This document shows positions 45,121 through 52,879 of a DNA stretch of 64,000 nt, in pieces. Origin of the DNA: Roseiconus nitratireducens (GTDB lineage: Bacteria > Planctomycetota > Planctomycetia > Pirellulales > Pirellulaceae). The stretch spans positions 744,001-808,000 of the forward strand of contig NZ_VWOX01000001.1 in assembly GCF_008629675.1 (NCBI RefSeq), read 5' to 3'. The notes below the pieces were generated by a model. That model was not told where the DNA came from, did no database searches, and saw nothing but the letters and a program-made list of their open reading frames with translations. Made by a program: the position numbers and the translations under genes. Positions within the stretch are counted from its first letter, which is position 1; each line of letters starts with the position of its first letter.

Positions 45121-45155
45121 GGACAGCGTTACCTTGCTGGGACAGCGTTACCTTG
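45121..45155. repeat. Short direct repeat, 16 bases twice
   Basis: GGACAGCGTTACCTTG occurs at 45121-45136 and again at 45140-45155, right before the dispersed repeat copy and shortly upstream of the DUF2252 start. Confidence 0.85.
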
Positions 45156-45157
45156 GG

Positions 45158-45264
45158 TGAGCCGCACGCCTATCGCCGCAGGTTTTCTCACCTCAACCGA
45201 CGGCTATTGCCTAGCCGCTCATTGCACTGCCAACCACGAATGAATGTGGCGCTGTCGAGCTGAT
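45158..45264 (+). repeat. Single copy of the dispersed composite repeat
   Basis: Reads GAGCCGCACGCCTATCGCCG, CTCAACCGACGGCTATTGCC, TAGCCGCTCATTGCACTGCC and a final AATGTGGCGCTGTC. It keeps the block order of the copies at 12.4-12.9 and 35.7 kb with more changes. It sits upstream of the minus-strand DUF2252 gene. Confidence 0.75.
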
Positions 45265-45336
45265 GAGATCCATCGAGGGGTGCAAATCCTGTACCGGCTG
45301 CCGCGGAAGGCAGCATTCCGGGCCGCGGCTCGTGGC

Positions 45337-45570
45337 CTATTTCATGCCTGCTTTGACGAGCAGTCGATCGAGCCACCTGCTCATTCCGCTGGCAGCGGGT
45401 GCCTTTGATTCAGGACGATCGACGCGAAGCTGGTTGGCGAAACGCTTCTCCCAGTCCTTCCGGGCGGCATCCCAGCCCACATCGTGGCCGGCCTTTTCGC
45501 TCAAGAAATACTTGTGTTTTTCAATGTCCGCGATCTCTTCCGGGCTCAGTTGCATTGGTGATCGATCCAT
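45337..45570 (-). CDS. Small helical protein, unknown function
   Basis: 77 residues from ATG 45570; the frame continues upstream but that part looks non-coding. The core SPEEIADIEKHKYFLSEKAG followed by H-D-V-G-W-D-A-A recalls a short motif seen in other bacterial small proteins and at the end of DUF4032-type proteins, but I cannot name the family with confidence. A basic helical tail (MSRWLDRLLVKAG) follows. It lies alone between repeat-rich gaps. Confidence 0.6.
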   Translation of the reverse strand: MDRSPMQLSPEEIADIEKHKYFLSEKAGHDVGWDAARKDWEKRFANQLRVDRPESKAPAASGMSRWLDRLLVKAGMK

Positions 45571-45849
45571 GATTGCTTGCAGATGAGAGGAAAGGAACTG
45601 ACAACTTCCTGGAACCGTTCTCGCCATGGATGCGAATTGTGTGCCGTTCCGCGGTTTCGGATCACTCATGCGGTCCATTCCCCCCCTCCGTACACACAAT
45701 GGGGAACCGGTTTGGGGCTTCACTCGCCAAGAATGCTGCTCGCCAAGAGTGCTGATGGGGCCAGGAACGCTCCATGAGGCCTGTGCACCCGGATCACTGC
45801 GTCGCTGCCGTCGCGATCGCGGCGGAAGCCACGCAAGTGGCGAGCGTCG

Positions 45850-45871
45850 CTACTCGTTTTCAGACAAAGCT
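45850..45871 (-). repeat. Stop-codon-associated repeat, copy 3
   Basis: Minus-strand AGCTTTGTCTGAAAACGAGT followed by AG. Here the gene reads through the element and stops at the TAG on its far side, whereas in copies 1 and 2 the gene stops at the TAG on its near side. The flank beyond continues GCGACGCTCGCC, like copy 2. Confidence 0.85.
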
Positions 45872-46992
45872 TTGCGGGAATGGGACACGGGTTCGTCCGC
45901 AGCAGGAGGATGCGGCGGGGAGTCGAATCGCAACGCCTTGCCGTCCAACTGCCATGCGGGATCCAGGGGAATTCCCAAGTGCTCCAGAGCGGTCACGGAA
46001 ACGTCGACCAGGTAAGAGGGGCTTGGTTCGGTGGATGTCGCGACCGAACTGGCCGGCGGGTTGGGCGATCGGCGATCACCGCTGACGATCAACCAAGTCT
46101 GACGGATCGCGGGAATCTCATGCCCAGAACCGTGGCCGGTGCCCTGACCCCCGTGATCGGTCGACACCACGACCAACCACTGTTCCTGGGCGTAGTTTGG
46201 TCGTTCTTGCATCGCGTTGAGGACTTGGCCGACCCGCTCATCGACGCGCGCGATGGCGTCCACATAGGGTCGGACGCTGGGGTGAAACCCGTGGGCGTGA
46301 CCAGATTCATCCGCCATGCCGAAATAGACCATCACCACGTGCGGATCATCATCGCGCAAGAACGCCGCGGCGGCTGTTGCCAGCTTGCCGTCGTTTTGTT
46401 CGTATTCTGAGGCACCATGCGATTCGTGGCAGACGCGAACGTCGGCATCGCGGACCAGGTAGTCGTCGATCGGTTTCCAGTCCACGAACGATCCCATGCG
46501 TGCCGCCGGATAGGCATGGCGAACGCGGGCGAAGAAATGCGGGTAGGCATCCACGTTCCGGCCTTCAAATCGGTTGTCGTTGACACCATGTTTATCGGCC
46601 CAAACTCCCGTCAAGAAACTTGTCCATCCGGGACCGCTGACCGTATCGTTTTGGGTCGGACGATCGCCCAGGATTTGGGTGTTGGTCCACAGTTGCCCGT
46701 CCTGGATCAGCCGATCCAAATGCGGCGTGTTCGCCGCTTGCAATGCGTCGGTGCGAGTCCCATCGATTCCGATCACCAACACGCGTCTTGGCGGAACCGC
46801 TGCGCCGTCGCGAGTCTTTCCCGATGCGGACTCTGACACCGCTTCCTGCGCCGCCGACGCACCGGCGATGAGCAGCAACCCCATCAGCAGAAACGTGGCC
46901 AACTGGATCCGGGGAATGGCTTTGGCGATGGTCAACTTTGTGAAGCGGGGACAAATCAGACGAATAACCTTGGAACGCATGTCACGACGCAT
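45850..46992 (-). CDS. Secreted alkaline phosphatase-superfamily protein (type I phosphodiesterase-like)
   Basis: From ATG 46992 there are 380 residues; a membrane-spanning signal lies at about 28-48 (IQLATFLLMGLLLIAGASA). VIGIDGTRTDAL gives the first metal aspartate, SGPGWTSFLTG the nucleophile loop (Thr), MVYFGMADESGHAHG and VVVSTDHGGQGTGHG the remaining metal ligands. This is the nucleotide pyrophosphatase/phosphodiesterase layout. The substrate is unknown. The last residues K-A-L-S-E-N-E and the stop codon are encoded by a repeated element also found at the ends of two other genes. Confidence 0.88.
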   Translation of the reverse strand: MRRDMRSKVIRLICPRFTKLTIAKAIPRIQLATFLLMGLLLIAGASAAQEAVSESASGKTRDGAAVPPRRVLVIGIDGTRTDALQAANTPHLDRLIQDGQLWTNTQILGDRPTQNDTVSGPGWTSFLTGVWADKHGVNDNRFEGRNVDAYPHFFARVRHAYPAARMGSFVDWKPIDDYLVRDADVRVCHESHGASEYEQNDGKLATAAAAFLRDDDPHVVMVYFGMADESGHAHGFHPSVRPYVDAIARVDERVGQVLNAMQERPNYAQEQWLVVVSTDHGGQGTGHGSGHEIPAIRQTWLIVSGDRRSPNPPASSVATSTEPSPSYLVDVSVTALEHLGIPLDPAWQLDGKALRFDSPPHPPAADEPVSHSRKALSENE

Positions 46993-47186
46993 GGTGAGCG
47001 GGAGCGGGTGAAACCGACATCCTAACGCAGGCCGGATGACGGGGGTGGCGTCACACGGGGTTGGGGTCAAGAGCAACGACAACCTTTTCCCACACCCGCC
47101 TAAGCCCCACGTTGACGGAATTGGCGGTATCTTACAGGTGGTCCGACACACATCATCAATACACTCTCCAAGCGAGGACGGACGCG

Positions 47187-47675
47187 ATGGGACGCAAAGA
47201 AACATTGAAGAACCTGCAATCAGCCCTGTCGATGGAGCTGACGGCGGTCCACCAGTACCAATTGCACGCAGCGGTCTTGGACGATTGGGGCATGAATCGG
47301 CTGGCGTCGAAAATGCGTGACGAGATGCAGGAGGAACTCGGGCATTCGCAAGAATACCTGGCCCGGATCATCTTTTTAAAAGGCCAGCCCGAGCTGAAGC
47401 TGCAAAAGACGCCCGTTCGCGCCGATTCGCTGAAGGAAATGTTTCAACTGGATCTGGCAGACGAACAGGAGGCGATCGGCTTCTACACGACCGCCGCCAA
47501 ACAGGCGGCCGAGGCCGGGGATCTGGGTTCTCGCGTGTTGTTCGAACGCATTGCGTTGGACGAGGAAGGACACATCGGTTGGTTGGAGCTGCAGCTGGAT
47601 TTGCTGAAACGGATGGGCGAACCGGCCTACATCGCCAAGCACATTTCGGCGCCCGGTGAACACGAACAGGGGTGA
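47187..47675 (+). CDS. Bacterioferritin-like ferritin
   Basis: 162 residues from ATG 47187, preceded by GAGGACG. The four-helix bundle carries all six ferroxidase ligands of E. coli bacterioferritin, shifted by one: Glu17, Glu50, His53, Glu93, Glu126 and His129 (SMELTAVHQY, EELGHSQEY, ADEQEAIGFY, DEEGHIGWLE). The residue matching haem-binding Met52 is Leu51, so haem binding in the usual way is unlikely. It should oxidise and store iron in the cytoplasm. It is divergent from the phosphodiesterase gene and leads a run of plus-strand genes. Confidence 0.93.
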   Translation: MGRKETLKNLQSALSMELTAVHQYQLHAAVLDDWGMNRLASKMRDEMQEELGHSQEYLARIIFLKGQPELKLQKTPVRADSLKEMFQLDLADEQEAIGFYTTAAKQAAEAGDLGSRVLFERIALDEEGHIGWLELQLDLLKRMGEPAYIAKHISAPGEHEQG

Positions 47676-47794
47676 CCTGGTCGCGGCATGCCTTTAACAG
47701 ATCGGTCGCAGGGTCCCGTTCGAGAATCCTGGTCGCGGGTCCGCTGATCGCAGCGTTCCGCGTCGGCTGTTCGATTGCAACCATCCCTTGGAAC

Positions 47795-48667
47795 ATGGCA
47801 ATGTGGATTCACAAGTTGTTCGGCATTCAACGTCCGGTGACCGCCGCGGTTGCGATGGTCTTGATTGCCGGAATCGTTTGCGGCCAGGAGAACACCGACC
47901 GGTCATCCAGTGCCGACGTGACGCCATCGGCGGTGCCGAAGGCGAAGGTGTTGTTCATCGGAAAACAGCCCGACCATCCGTACGGTTCGCACATGTACCT
48001 GCACACCGGCGGTGTGTTGGCCGAAGCTCTCAAGAATGAAGGACTGGAAACGGTCGTCTCGGACCAGTGGCCCGAACAAGCGTCGTTGCTCGAGGACGTG
48101 GACGCGATCGTCGTCTACACCAGCCCCGCGGCGGAACTGTTGCTTGATGGTCCCCACCGTGAAGCGTTCGACTCAATGATGCAACAAGGCGTTGGGCTGG
48201 TGACCTTGCACTGGGCCTCATCCATTTTTCAGCAGGATCTCGACCGCCTGGGACCGCGCTGGCTGAACTACCTGGGCGGAACCTGGGTCAGCAATGTCGG
48301 GTTGCATACCGGCGATGCGGAGCTGCGGCAACTCCAGCAGACGCACCCGATTTGTCGTGGCTGGACGTCGTATGAACTGCATGACGAGTACTATTTGAAC
48401 CCGACGATTGATGCCGCCCAACCGCTGTTGGAAGTGTCCGTTCAGGGCCAGCCGGTCACGGTCGCGTGGACCCACCAGCGTGCCGACGGGGGGCGTTCTT
48501 TCGCAACCACCTTGGGACACTTCTACCGTAATTTCCAACGCGAACCGTTTCGAAAAATGGTCGTCAACGGAATCCTGTGGGCCGCCGACGTGGAGGTTCC
48601 CGCCAACGGAGCCGATGTCCGGCTCAGCGAAACGTCATTGGCGTTGCCCCCGAAGCCCGGCGATTGA
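47795..48667 (+). CDS. Secreted ThuA-like domain protein
   Basis: 290 residues from ATG 47795, with a membrane/signal segment (about 14-30, TAAVAMVLIAGIVCGQ). The single domain (AKVLFIGKQPDHPYGSHMYL, IVVYTSPAAELLLDG, GVGLVTLHWASS, TVAWTHQRADGGRSFATTLG, shown in parts) matches ThuA, a class I amidotransferase-like fold used in sugar metabolism in PVC bacteria. The classical cysteine nucleophile is absent: the corresponding place reads LHWAS. The protein encoded at 1-4141 carries the same domain fused to a dehydrogenase. Confidence 0.85.
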   Translation: MAMWIHKLFGIQRPVTAAVAMVLIAGIVCGQENTDRSSSADVTPSAVPKAKVLFIGKQPDHPYGSHMYLHTGGVLAEALKNEGLETVVSDQWPEQASLLEDVDAIVVYTSPAAELLLDGPHREAFDSMMQQGVGLVTLHWASSIFQQDLDRLGPRWLNYLGGTWVSNVGLHTGDAELRQLQQTHPICRGWTSYELHDEYYLNPTIDAAQPLLEVSVQGQPVTVAWTHQRADGGRSFATTLGHFYRNFQREPFRKMVVNGILWAADVEVPANGADVRLSETSLALPPKPGD

Positions 48668-48695
48668 TCCGGCGATCGAACCAGGAGTTTTACAG

Positions 48696-49541
48696 ATGGG
48701 TCCGCCAAGCACGCGGCGTGGATCGATTCGCGACTGCGGCCGCATCGACGAGAAAAAGTTGCGGGAAATCTCGGGCTGTGCCGCCAGCCGGTTGGTGGCC
48801 GACGTGTTATGGGTTCACAACGACGGTGATGCAGAATGCGTGTACGCCATTCGTCCCGACGGTGACACGTTGGCGAGGCTGGTTTTGCCGGTTCAGCCGG
48901 ACGATGTGGAGGACATTGCCACGGTCGGCCAGCGGGGAAGTCGGCCTCCGATGCTCTATCTGGCGGACATCGGCGACAACGATTGCGAACGTGATTGCGT
49001 GACCCTGCTGCGCACACCGGAGCCTTCGCTTTCGCAGGACGATCCCGACGACGAACCGAAGACGATCCTCGCCGACTACCTGGAATGCATCTCAGTGGTC
49101 TATCCCGATCGGGCCCACGACGCGGAAACGCTGTTGGTCGATCCTGTCGATGGCGGCATCTACATCGTGACCAAGGCAGATGAGGGCGCTTTGGTGTACC
49201 AGGTTCCACTGAACGAGTCGGACATCCCCACCGGTGATCCGATGCGATGGGTCACATCGCTTTCGGTTTCACCGATTTCGGCCGGAGATATTTCCGCGGA
49301 CGGCACACACATTCTTCTCCGCAGCGAAGACTGTGGATGGCTTTGGCGACGCCGTCGTGGGTCAACGCTGGCGGCAACACTCGCGGAACCCCCGAGATGC
49401 GTTGCCGTCCGCGGCAAAAAGCAGGCCCGCAATGGGGAAGCGATCGGGTTCACCGCCGACGGGAAGGGATACTGGACGATCAGCGAGGGCAAACGAGAAC
49501 GGCTTTGTTTGTTTCCCCTGGATCCGCCGATTTCCCCCTGA
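48696..49541 (+). CDS. Beta-propeller-like cytoplasmic protein, unknown function
   Basis: 281 residues from ATG 48696, preceded by AGGAG. No signal peptide. Repeated strands of the kind WVHNDGDAECVYAIRPDG, DVEDIATVGQ, MLYLADIGDNDCERD, GIYIVTKADEGALVYQV and GYWTISEGKRERL suggest a six- or seven-bladed propeller like those in phytase/esterase-like or PE-PGRS-type proteins. The LADIGDN motif is typical of such propellers. No catalytic site can be named. It lies 28 bases after the ThuA gene and just before an aldehyde dehydrogenase. Confidence 0.78.
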   Translation: MGPPSTRRGSIRDCGRIDEKKLREISGCAASRLVADVLWVHNDGDAECVYAIRPDGDTLARLVLPVQPDDVEDIATVGQRGSRPPMLYLADIGDNDCERDCVTLLRTPEPSLSQDDPDDEPKTILADYLECISVVYPDRAHDAETLLVDPVDGGIYIVTKADEGALVYQVPLNESDIPTGDPMRWVTSLSVSPISAGDISADGTHILLRSEDCGWLWRRRRGSTLAATLAEPPRCVAVRGKKQARNGEAIGFTADGKGYWTISEGKRERLCLFPLDPPISP

Positions 49542-49553
49542 GGCACCGGCATC

Positions 49554-51017
49554 ATGAAAACCGGCACCATGAAACCTGAGCATCCTTACTATCTGGCAAA
49601 CGAACCTCGACAGCCCAACACCGATTTGGATGTCCTGGACAAGTACACCGGCCAGGTTGCCACGCGGGTCGCCCTGGCCGACGCCGAAGCGATCGATCAA
49701 GCCATTGCGGCGACCGAGGCTGCCGCCGAGCCGATGCGGCGCTTGCCTCCCTATGAACGTCAGGCGATTTTGAATCACTGCGTCAATCAGTTCGAGCGGC
49801 GGACCGACGAGCTGGCGATGGCGTTGTGCATCGAAGCCGGCAAACCGATCAAAGACGCCCGCGGCGAAGTGGCTCGTCTGGTCGACACCTTTCGTCTGGC
49901 CGCCGAGGAAGCGGTGCGGATCGAGGGCGATGTGCTGAACCTGGAAATCTCAGCACGGGCCCGTGGATATCGGGGGATGGATCAGCGCGTACCGATCGGT
50001 CCGTGCTCGTTCATTTCACCGTTCAACTTTCCGTTGAACCTGGCTGCCCACAAAGTCGCACCGGCAATCGCGGCGGGATGCCCCTTTGTCCTCAAACCGG
50101 CCAGTCGCACGCCGGTGGGGGCGCTGCTGATCGGCGAAGTGCTCTCGGAAACCGATCTTCCTGCGGGAGCGTTTTCGATCCTTCCCTGCCGTCGCGAGGG
50201 GGCGGATTCGTTCACCACCGATCCGCGGCTGAAACTGCTCAGTTTCACCGGGTCTCCTGAGGTCGGTTGGGACTTGAAGTCTCGGGCTAGCAAGAAAAAG
50301 GTGGTGTTGGAACTCGGTGGCAATGCGGCCTGCATCGTGGACGAAGACGCCGACCTGGAGGACGCTGCCGACCGAATGATCGTCGGAGCGTTTTATCAAT
50401 CGGGGCAAAGCTGCATCGGCGTTCAACGGATTCTGGTCCATCAACGCATCTACGAGGAGTTTCGTGAACGGTTGGTGGAGAAAACTCGCGCGCTGAAGAT
50501 GGGGGATCCAAAGCAAGAAGACACGTTTATCGGTCCGGTCATCTCTGACCAGGACGGGCAGCGGCTGAAGGATTGGATCGATGCGGCGGTCGCGTCCGGG
50601 GGAAGGTTGCTGTGTGGCGGACAGCGGGAAGGAGCGATGGTCCAAGCGACCTTGCTGGAAAACGTTCCCGAAGATCAACCGATCTGCGCTCAGGAAGCCT
50701 TCGGACCGGTCGCCGTGCTGTCGGCATTCCGCGATTTCGACCAGGCACTCCGGCAGGTCAATGACAGCGTGTTCGGATTGCAGGCCGGCGTGTTTACCCG
50801 TGACCTGCACAAAATGCTGCGGGCCTGGGATGAGCTGGTTGTCGGCGGTGTCGTGATCGGCGATGTCCCCTCGTGGCGCGTCGACAACATGCCTTACGGC
50901 GGCGTGAAGGACAGCGGGTTTGGCCGCGAGGGCATTCGCTACGCCATCGAAGACATGACCGAGCGCCGGCTTCTGGTGATTCGCGACGGCGGTGCCCGGT
51001 TGAGCCCGCATTCTTGA
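49554..51017 (+). CDS. NAD(P)-dependent aldehyde dehydrogenase
   Basis: 487 residues with all class features: SPFNFPLNLAAHKVAPAIAAG (in part), FTGSPEVGWDLK for cofactor binding, VVLELGGNAACIV with Glu253, and YQSGQSCIGVQRI with catalytic Cys287. The sequence AACIVDEDADLEDA and the C-x-G-V-Q context resemble the glyceraldehyde-3-phosphate/lactaldehyde/phosphonoacetaldehyde branch. The natural aldehyde is unknown. It starts 12 bases after the propeller gene's stop and is probably in one transcript with it. Confidence 0.92.
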   Translation: MKTGTMKPEHPYYLANEPRQPNTDLDVLDKYTGQVATRVALADAEAIDQAIAATEAAAEPMRRLPPYERQAILNHCVNQFERRTDELAMALCIEAGKPIKDARGEVARLVDTFRLAAEEAVRIEGDVLNLEISARARGYRGMDQRVPIGPCSFISPFNFPLNLAAHKVAPAIAAGCPFVLKPASRTPVGALLIGEVLSETDLPAGAFSILPCRREGADSFTTDPRLKLLSFTGSPEVGWDLKSRASKKKVVLELGGNAACIVDEDADLEDAADRMIVGAFYQSGQSCIGVQRILVHQRIYEEFRERLVEKTRALKMGDPKQEDTFIGPVISDQDGQRLKDWIDAAVASGGRLLCGGQREGAMVQATLLENVPEDQPICAQEAFGPVAVLSAFRDFDQALRQVNDSVFGLQAGVFTRDLHKMLRAWDELVVGGVVIGDVPSWRVDNMPYGGVKDSGFGREGIRYAIEDMTERRLLVIRDGGARLSPHS

Positions 51018-51071
51018 CCGAGCAGACCCGACCGAGCAGCCTTGTCCACACAGCGACATTTTCAAGTAGCG

Positions 51072-51704
51072 ATGCGGGTCCGAGCGTGGAAGTCGCGGCT
51101 TCGCCACCATCTGGCGATGGCGGCGCCGTTGAACTTCCAGGCTGGGTCTCATGGAGATGCGATTGCGGGTTCAACCTTGGAGGATGCGGGGCTGGGGCTT
51201 GCAGCAAGCTGGCCCCTCGGCGATCTGCTGGTTTACCCGCCGATCTGGTTAGCGATCACCGCCTGGTTCGTTGGCGCTTGGGCTCGCCGCTGGCCGCAAC
51301 GTTCGGTCGCCCGACGAATCTACCAGGCCAGTTGGTTGGCCGGATCGCTGTTGGTGTGCTTGCACATTGTCGCCAGCTATGGCCATGTTCACCATTGGAG
51401 TCATGCCGAGGTGTTGGCCGCGACCGCGGATGAATCCCAGCGGGTGACTGGCATCCGGGCCGCCTGGGGCGTCTATGTGAACTTTGCATTCGCCCTGATC
51501 TGGCTTGGCTATTCGACTGCCATGATTCGTCACCGCGGAGCACTTCCCGGGTGGGACCGATGGGTGTTCGGTTTCACGGCGATGATCGTATTTTTCGCAA
51601 CCATCGTCTTCGAGCCGGGGACGGTGCGATGGGCATCGGCATTCGGCTTCACCGCCCTGGCCATCGCGGCCTGGAAAGACACGCGGAAGAAGAGACAGGA
51701 ATAG
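51072..51704 (+). CDS. Multi-pass membrane protein of unknown function
   Basis: 210 residues from ATG 51072; the frame also allows TTG 51042. About five hydrophobic segments occur: near residues 50-68, 85-103, 142-160, 172-188 and 193-205. Several histidines in the second segment and following loop (LHIVASYGHVHHWSHAEV) could bind metal or haem, as in cytochrome b-like proteins, but I assign no family. It follows the aldehyde dehydrogenase gene by about 55 bases. Confidence 0.7.
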   Translation: MRVRAWKSRLRHHLAMAAPLNFQAGSHGDAIAGSTLEDAGLGLAASWPLGDLLVYPPIWLAITAWFVGAWARRWPQRSVARRIYQASWLAGSLLVCLHIVASYGHVHHWSHAEVLAATADESQRVTGIRAAWGVYVNFAFALIWLGYSTAMIRHRGALPGWDRWVFGFTAMIVFFATIVFEPGTVRWASAFGFTALAIAAWKDTRKKRQE

Positions 51705-51730
51705 CGTCGCGACGTGGTGTCCGCCGAGGG

Positions 51731-52006
51731 CTATTTCAATTCGCGCGGTGCCACGGCGCCGCCAAATCGAAACACCCAACCGTCGTCGGTTTGTTGTCGT
51801 CGATAGAACACCACACTGGTCGGGCAGCGGCAAGAAACCGGATCGGCTCCCTCGAACAGGCGAAACACGTTCTGGTTGACGTGGGTCACCAACAACTCCG
51901 GAAGTTCCTCCGGGCTTCTGACCAGAGCCTCCACATGGCCATCAAATGGTCCGCCAATGAATTCAATGCCCGTGCAGGTCTTCTTCGGCATCGCATTCTC
52001 CATCAT
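51731..52006 (-). CDS. Small conserved-type protein with GGPFDGH motif
   Basis: 91 residues. The motif FIGGPFDGHVEAL near the N-terminus, followed by a beta-rich stretch (VFRLFEGADPVSC, SVVFYRRQQTDDGWVFRFGG), is a pattern I associate with small uncharacterised proteins in many bacteria and phages. Cysteines at C11, C59 and C61 might bind metal. Start may be either of two adjacent ATGs. It is convergent with the membrane protein gene, 26 bases away. Confidence 0.7.
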   Translation of the reverse strand: MMENAMPKKTCTGIEFIGGPFDGHVEALVRSPEELPELLVTHVNQNVFRLFEGADPVSCRCPTSVVFYRRQQTDDGWVFRFGGAVAPRELK

Positions 52007-52511
52007 GTCAGAAGTTGAAATTCGGGCTGCTCGGGTACCGCGAAGGTTCCCTCCAGCTTAACCGCAATTCCCGCGCCTTCGGTACAAGAATCCTGGCTCA
52101 CCGTTGACGCCGCCGCCAGAGAAAGCTTCGGAATTCGTTCCAGGTGCAGCTTCCTGCAGCTCATTTTCCGATCCAACGCCGCGCCGCAGGCGGCACCGAA
52201 CCGTCCAGGCGTCTCAGCCGTCGAGAAGTGCTGCGGCTGATCAAGCCAAGGGTGTGCCGTCATGGATCTGGCCACGGGGCAAAAAATGAACTGCGGCCCG
52301 CAGCCAAACGTAAACCTAACGCTGTCCCCACGAAATTGACCGTGGGCGTGTCCGACCGTGGTCGCGCGTTTCGGGCCCTCGCCTTGCCGCGTCCGAAGCA
52401 GCAACGGCGGCGGAGATGGTGGCGGCAAAACATTGACGGCCGCGTCGGCAGGCATACGATCACTCGTAGCATGTCGTGCGCTCGCCCCCGCGGCCGGCCT
52501 GGCGGTTGAAG

Positions 52512-52577
52512 AACCTTGGACCTCACGGTTCGTAACCTTCGACCTCGCGGTTCGTAACCTTGGACCTCACGGTCGGG
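52512..52577. repeat. 22-base tandem repeat, three copies
   Basis: AACCTTGGACCTCACGGTTC plus GT recurs at 52512, 52534 and 52556 with a few changes (the third copy diverges at its end). Each unit contains ACCT and AGGT-like half sites and an internal short inverted pair. It could bind a protein or be neutral. Confidence 0.88.
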
Positions 52578-52611
52578 GAACCGTGGAATCGTCTGGAAAC
52601 TGAACGGAAAG

Positions 52612-52745
52612 GGGGGGCACGGTGCAGCACGGGGGTCAGTCCGGGAACGTGGAAGCACCGCAAGGTGTTCCAGCTGGGAAAGTCACAAGGCCCGCAGCAG
52701 GCGAACGCGGGCGGTGGCGCAGCACCCGAGTGAGCGAATCTGATC
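52612..52745 (+). ncRNA. Candidate structured RNA upstream of the sigma factor gene
   Basis: The stretch is rich in paired segments: CACC-GCAA-GGTG at 52655-52666 has a GNRA tetraloop and extends by GGAAG/TTCC; GCCCGC and GCGGGC pair across an 11-base loop (about 52690-52712); GGTGC (52621) can pair with GCACC (52654). GGTCAG...TCCGG...GGAAGCA loosely resembles the SRP RNA tip, and the overall style also recalls group II intron domain I. Neither match is good enough to name it. Strand is assumed from the neighbouring gene. Confidence 0.3.
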
Positions 52746-52879
52746 GCCGACCAATCACGTGGTCGAATGCGTAAGCCCCAACTTCCTCGGTTCTAAAGTC
52801 GTCGCGATGTTCAGCGCGGCATGTGTTTCGATTGCTTGGTCCTCTGTAGCGGCGGCGGGGCGCCTTGAACCCCGATTCG

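Larger units (their letters stand above)
52007..52879. other. Long intergenic region before the sigma factor gene
   Basis: This 873-base region has no credible protein. It holds a 22-base tandem repeat (52512-52577) and a possible structured RNA (about 52612-52745), both listed separately. The first 450 bases (52007-52460) contain overlapping short frames on both strands with unnatural composition. Confidence 0.6.

Noticed and set aside
52144..52658. Overlapping open frames on both strands before the sigma factor gene
   Set aside because: Arg/Pro-rich sequences without motifs, overlapping each other and the repeat; typical of GC-rich non-coding DNA.
52621..52690. Confident assignment as SRP RNA
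   Set aside because: The GGTCAG and GGAAGCA parts are similar, but the conserved tip differs by a missing G and by AGCACC in place of AGCAGC, and the outer helix does not pair well.
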